Notes under the pieces: model-generated | The model's database searches: none | Told to the model about the DNA's origin: nothing | The model's input: only the letters and a program-made list of their open reading frames with translations | Translations under genes and position numbers: made by a program | Part shown: one piece after another, positions 58,697 to 64,000 of the stretch | Position numbering within the stretch: the stretch's first letter is position 1 | Layout of the letters: each line of letters starts with the position of its first letter | From: Aporrectodea caliginosa | Taxonomy: Eukaryota > Annelida > Clitellata > Crassiclitellata > Lumbricidae | Length of the DNA stretch: 64,000 nt | Direction of reading: 5' to 3' | Assembly (NCBI GenBank): GCA_020284085.1 | Contig: JACEVL010000163.1 | Location: forward strand, 961,261-1,025,260

Positions 58697-58865
58697 GGGA
58701 TTGATCAGCGTGTAATAAAGCGTTAACCGAACCTGGGGTGGCAATAAACGGGAGGCACGATTCACAGCATCCCTATATTCTTTGCTATTTTAGAGGAGAT
58801 TGTTTTTATGTGATCTTTCCATGAGAAATGCTGGTCTAATATCACACCTAGAAATATGGTGTACA

Positions 58866-59280
58866 TGTTGATTTTGATCTTCACTATAGGAACCTGTGAA
58901 AAGGCTGGTTCATATCACTTGGATATTATACCTTCGATCTAATAGCCACAAGGGCCAATCACGTCGACCTTATTTACCCAATATACAACGATGAGAAAAC
59001 GGATCTAGTGACTGAAGGAAAATGACGAATTTATTGGCTCGAAAGAGACAATTAAAAAGGTGTCGAAATAAAGCACAAATAACAATAATTCAGTCCAGCG
59101 TTTAACGATGTTCTATGTTACCGATGACAGGGAAAAGAGAATAATAACCGATTAGTATATTTAATTAGTGTTAATAATAACACTTTAGTGCATTACGCAT
59201 GCGTGCATAATTCGTTTACGTGCATAGAAGCTGAGCGGTTCCGTTTTAATACAGGGTATTTCAATGCATGCATATAATAT
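58866..59280 (+). repeat. Repeat family R, copy B
   Basis: Direct, diverged copy of 55548-56050: ttcactataggaacct, ctggttca, gtcgaccttatttaccca, atctag, gaaggaaa, aattaaaaggtgtc and aatagagaataata-type words in order. Confidence 0.65.
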
Positions 59281-60240
59281 TATGTATGTATATATGTATA
59301 TATATATATATATATATGTATTATGTATGTATGTATTCAGTTGTATGTAAAATCAATAGTCCTGCAGTGAACTTTGAAAACGGATAAAGGTCCCCAGTTT
59401 AAGGGCAGCTGCCAGGAACAATGCTGGAAGATTTTTGCCCCAGAAAATGAGACAATATTAATTTTATTCAGACATGTCAAGGGCCGGTTCTAATAAGGTC
59501 CCCTAAAAAAATATATATATTTTAAGTTATTCAGTTTTAAAAATAAATCAAACGGATAAAGGTTTCCCAGGTACAATGCTATTTATAGCAGACATGTCAA
59601 GGGCCGTATGTTGCCCACCCTGGGCGCGGGCCGTACGTTTAGCAGACACAGGTGCATTGTGAACGTAGCCGTCAGACAGGAAGGTCTTTCCTTCCTTACG
59701 TGATGTCTTTGTATTAGGCGTATACATTGCATAGGCCTTGTACCTTGTATTAGGCCTTGTGAACAGAGAAGCGCGATCTGAAACTACGGTAATAAAGTGT
59801 AGCAGACATCTCTATACGGGATTTACCCTTATACCTAATGAATACGTATTACAACATAGTGAAGTAGCCTGGTAAGGGAGGAGGGCGACGCTAATGGTCT
59901 TTGTTGTGTGTAAAAAGGAATGTACATACATACACACAAATATACATACATACATGTACATAATAATATTATGACCTACACACAATACATACATAAATAC
60001 ATACATGCATACATATGTACGTACCATATTCATACATACATACATACACATGCATACGTACATGCATCATACAGAATATACGTATGGCGAACTGGGTGCA
60101 CGGTGGCCGAGTACATCCTATCCCACCCAACCCCAACCCCATTCTACCCTGCCGACCCAGATGCCCCGTCTGAACACGCATTCCTCCATAGCTGCATGAA
60201 TCGCGGAGGGAAGAGGGACGTTTGCAAGGGTCATTGAGTG
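59281..60240. other. Spacer with (TA)n and (ATAC)n tracts
   Basis: (TA)n at 59290-59330 and (CATA)n at about 59920-60070. acatgtcaagggccg occurs twice (59474 and 59583) in a ~120-bp duplication. No gene is supported. Confidence 0.5.
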
Positions 60241-60700
60241 CACCTAATTCCATGTGAGACCCCCCTCCGTTCCTATCGTTAGACCTGGAATTAAGGAGAG
60301 AATGATGAAATAATTAAGGCGGAAAGCATGGGACAAATGGGGCGACTGCAGAGAATACCCGGGAGAGGGGCAAAGAGAGCCCTATAGTGGAGAGGGGAAA
60401 TATAAAGTGTACATCTATGTATGTGTATGTAAAGTCCATTTATATACACACAGGAAAGGTACAATAAGCTACTTATGTTCTATATCGAAATAATATTTCT
60501 ATAAACTACAATATTATTATAGTTTATTATCTAATTATATTGATTATAGTTATGTAGTTTATTATCTAAATATATTTATTATAATGTGCATGAACTCGTA
60601 TGTATATAATATACATACATATATATAAGCCTATATACTATACTATAACTAATATTTTGGACTTACATATAACAATTTTTATGGGCCTTTTTCTTGTCCT
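60241..60700. other. Spacer, nothing recognised
   Basis: A GA-rich patch (60290-60390) and AT-rich sequence. No coding, RNA or repeat signal that I can support. Confidence 0.35.
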
Positions 60701-60704
60701 TCAC

Positions 60705-60811
60705 ACCACACATATATATATAATATACATATATAATATATATATATATATATATAATATATAATAATATATTATATATATATATTAAATATATATTAAA
60801 TATATTCAGTT

Positions 60812-60851
<40 letters not shown>

Positions 60852-61022
60852 TATTATGCGGTTAAAGTATCGGTTTTAAGACCATGGTTTAAAATAGCTT
60901 TATTGCGGTCTCAGGTCACTGCGTTCCTAAATTATTACAGGCCCACAACGTATGTCTAATATTATCTGTTTTGGCAGATATATATATATATATATATATA
61001 CAATATTATATATATATATATG
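60705..61022. repeat. (TA)n / tataata low-complexity
   Basis: Several TA tracts interrupted by unique sequence at 60850-60980. The flanking words taaagtatcggttttaagac (60865) and atggtcgtaaaaccgatact (61189) are an inverted pair bracketing the region. Confidence 0.8.
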
Positions 61023-61334
61023 CAATCTATTTAACTTAAGTGCATAGGTTCGGACTTGCCTTGAAACAATGCACATAACTGACTCGTACACCTAAGATAA
61101 GTTCACATGTAGCCTACTGCGTAAATTTGACTAAAACAGAGATGTATCGCATCCAACAGAGATGGAGGCTTACTATAATTGTAAACCATGGTCGTAAAAC
61201 CGATACTATAGTTATATTATGCCTCCAATAACCATTCAGCTAAAGAGAGTCTGAGCGGAATGTTTATTATACGGTTTGCACCTCCGGAATGTCGACGGTT
61301 AGAATGTTACATCAGCTGCTTATAAGGACCACAG

Positions 61335-62337
61335 TGCAGCTAAGACAGAACAGTGGACAGCCGGAGTCGTTTGCTGTCCACGGGCGAACTGCCTATAGGC
61401 GACGAGAATGTTCTAAGCTGCCTATACAATTAATCGGCGTTGATATACACAGAGCAATGCATAACGGGCATATAGTCAACTATGCACATAATCAAATTAT
61501 GCGATATATATGCCTATACATACATTCGTGTTTATTATTAATTTAATTTCAAGCACACTGCAGTTTTGTTAGTTGTTACGAGTCATAGTATTAACCGTTA
61601 ACGGATGATTACAAGTTATGACAAGAGTCGAATTTAGCTGTTTTGGCAGCCATGCAAGGCGCCCATTAAGTCCTCCTACTCATTTTACCAACGCCATCTA
61701 GCTAATGGAAGGCACAAACCCATAGTTATCTCCATTGAAATAGGCCTACCATTGCATTTGAGCGGGATCACAGAAAGTTTAAACGAATTATGCACTTATC
61801 CGTAATGCACGTAAGTTTAATTACCAACACTAATTAGGCCTATATACTAATCTGCTATTATTCTCTTCTTCCTTTTTTCAATAAAGCACGTTCTTACTTA
61901 CTTACTTACTTCATGTCGTTAAATGTTGGACTGAATTATTGTTATTATCAATTTATCAGTATTCAGTACTTTATTACGCCCGAAGGCAGAAACAAAACAT
62001 ACATGCACAAATCTATGATCTATTTCGACACCTTTTTAATTGGTTCTTCCGATGCAATAAAGTCGTCAATTTCCTTCAGTCGCTAGATCAGTTCTCTTAT
62101 TTCATTTTTGAAAATGAGGTTGACATGAACGGTCCTTGCGGACATAAGATCGAGGATAAAATCACTGAGTGATGTGAACCAGCTTATTCACAGGTTCCAA
62201 TAGTAAAATCAAAATCAACGAGGAAGGTTTAGGATCTGATTCCGTTGTCCAAACAAACAGAGAGGCAGACAATTAGGGTAAGAGTAAGGTCAGACAAGGT
62301 CGGATAAGACAAGCGCTTTTGACGGCTGAGAAGAGCC
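61335..62337 (-). repeat. Repeat family R, copy C (inverted)
   Basis: Reverse-complement partner of 55421-56073. It also shares a left extension with copy D (cggagtcgtttgctgtccac, gcgaactgc, gaatgttcta). It contains at 61596-61728 an inverted copy of the 47066-47195 SINE-like repeat, probably a nested insertion. Confidence 0.7.
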
Positions 62338-62861
62338 TGCAGTGGCGTAACGAGGGCTTTCTGCCCTCGGGCAAAATTTAATGACTTCGCACCTTTTAAT
62401 TTTCTAGTTGACCTTTAATCGCTCTTATCATATATAACTGTGTAACATTATGTACTTATTTAATACAATTACAAATAATGATATAGGCTCCAGACTTATT
62501 CAATGGTTTTTTTGCTCTGTAATAAGTAATGAAACATAATTTGCAAACGATTTTTATTAGGCCTATATGAAAGACAAATTTAAAGAATAAAGCGGTCAGC
62601 AGTGAGCAGTAGCTTTACCTGTTTAACATTTTTGCTATTGTAACACTAACAGTAGGCCTAACATATTTTCATAATTGTATTCTAAGAGCCAATGATTAAG
62701 AAGACTAAGAAAATTAAAGGTTTAACCTAAAGCTACTGGCAACTAGATAATTTTGTCTAGGTTATTTGCAGATTTAAACGCATCTATTATTCTGTCAAAA
62801 TCGATTTGATAGAAAACCTCTTTTTCAATGCTCAGAATCGCCAAATAAAATTTAACCTCAG
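62338..62861. other. AT-rich spacer, nothing recognised
   Basis: A diverged gtggcgtaacgagggctttc word at 62343 is a common retroelement-associated sequence, but I cannot support an element here. Confidence 0.35.
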
Positions 62862-63325
62862 TTATAAGACAGACCAGTGGACCGTCGGAGTCGTTTGCTG
62901 TCCACAGGCGAACTGCTAAAAAGAGGCCAGAATGTTCTAATCGCCTATGCTATTAATCGGCGTTTGATATAGGCTACGCAGAGCAATGCATAACGGTAGC
63001 CTACTGTATTATCAGTAATCTGCTAGGCACATAACCGAATTATGCACATATGCGACATGCATATACCAGGAGTTTTCTTCCATTTAAATACCCTACATTA
63101 AAACGGGACCGGCGAGCTACATATGAACATAAGCAAATTATGCACATATCGGTTATTCACTGAAGTTTAAGCTTATTTGTTAACAATAATGACTTACTAA
63201 TCGCCGTAATCGTCAATTCTCTTTATCTGTCGTCGGTAACTCAAGACATCGGACAGAATTGATATTATTTAGACAGCTTTTTAATTGCTTTTACCGATAC
63301 AATAACTAGTCAATTTCCGTCACAC
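62862..63325 (-). repeat. Repeat family R, copy D (inverted)
   Basis: Shares cggagtcgtttgctgtccac, gcgaactgc, attaatcggcgtt and agagcaatgcataacgg with copy C in the same orientation, then decays. Confidence 0.65.
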
Positions 63326-63467
63326 TCACTTTTTGAGCTGTAATATGCCAAAAAATAATCTTTGTCGGCGGAAACGGCCTATGTTGCCATAAGCTGCCGT
63401 TAAACTGTGGATCCAGACTCTAGAATAATGACGTATGTTCACAGCGAGTGTAAGAGGCTACTTGCTG

Positions 63468-63640
63468 ACTAGTTAATACCAAAGATAAGAATAATACTAA
63501 TGATAAGAATAATACTAATGAAAACAATAACACTAATGATAACATTAAATACTATTGATGACATTAAATACTAATGATAAAAATACTAGTGATAACTATA
63601 ATACTAATTATAACCATAATACTAATTAGGCTATAACAAT
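63468..63640. repeat. ~15-bp tandem repeat (aatactaatgataag)
   Basis: Degenerate tandem repeat of about ten copies. Confidence 0.8.
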
Positions 63641-63747
63641 AATATGCTACTAATTATACTTTCTTTGCTACGATGCAGCGTCGTTGAACAGAAACTACTA
63701 TTAATTACTATTATTAATTACTAAATCGTCAATTCTCTTTACTCTGG

Positions 63748-64000
63748 GGTCGTCCATTAATTATGTCAACAAATTTTAGGCAGTTTTTGACCCCTCCCCT
63801 TGTCAACAACTGTCAAACATTGACGCATCCCCCTAAAAAATTATGTCAACAATCCCAGAACCCCCCTACAAAAAAGAAACAAAATGGCTCAATACAGAAT
63901 CTTTTTTTTAAATTTTACACTAAAAATGCAATCTCGAATTTCAAAATATATGAGTTTAGTTTATTACCAGCTTTTCAGTAGTATTAAACATTAAGCACTT
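63748..64000. mobile_element. Candidate terminus of a DNA transposon running off the window
   Basis: ggggtcgtccattaattatg resembles a terminal sequence I associate with invertebrate DNA transposons (GGGTCGTCCATAAA.TA.GTCA). It is followed by repeated tatgtcaaca words. The other end is not in the window, so this is tentative. Confidence 0.25.

Noticed and set aside
61289..61546. Plus-strand 85-residue frame
   Set aside because: Lies in repeat family copy C, and the corresponding part of copy D is not open.

Overview
This is eukaryotic nuclear DNA, most likely from a marine invertebrate animal. The genes are split by spliceosomal introns with GT/AG borders. There is a heavy load of microsatellites and minisatellites, several tRNA-derived SINE families, LINE tails and small DNA transposons. 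I cannot fix the species from the sequence. The recurrent octamer TAGGCCTA and the 'tttatatagcgcc' repeat suggest a deuterostome or lophotrochozoan, but that is an impression only.

Layout. Positions 1-6.1 kb hold two minus-strand exons of a secreted coiled-coil protein whose 3' part lies beyond the left edge. They are separated by 2.3 kb of tandem repeats. Positions 6.1-16.4 kb are repeats and mobile elements, including a SINE split by a 2.1 kb DNA transposon with terminal inverted repeats and an 8-bp target duplication. Positions 16.8-31.2 kb hold a complete plus-strand gene for a 414-residue sarcosine-oxidase-like (PIPOX family) flavoenzyme. I rebuilt it from nine exons with consistent phases. 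It ends in the peroxisomal signal AKL, and its 6.3 kb last intron contains a 5'-truncated LINE with a 12-bp target duplication.

Positions 32.1-44.3 kb hold a complete minus-strand gene of eight phase-consistent exons coding for about 2015 residues. The product looks nuclear: a linker-histone-like winged helix, a pair of CxxC motifs, basic patches, an AT-hook, a degenerate repeat of about 26 residues and a CHLQAAT repeat. The two genes converge, with stop codons 968 bp apart and probably overlapping 3' ends. Positions 44.4-64 kb are mostly intergenic. They hold a candidate promoter near 48.2-48.6 kb, an unidentified candidate exon at 57.5-57.8 kb, hAT-like and MULE-like MITEs with target duplications, and a repeat family present in four copies in both orientations.

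The genes do not form a pathway that I can see. The flavoenzyme should oxidise a secondary or N-methyl amino acid in peroxisomes. The long protein probably binds DNA or chromatin. The coiled-coil protein is probably extracellular. All exon models come from reading splice sites and phases by eye, without transcript evidence.
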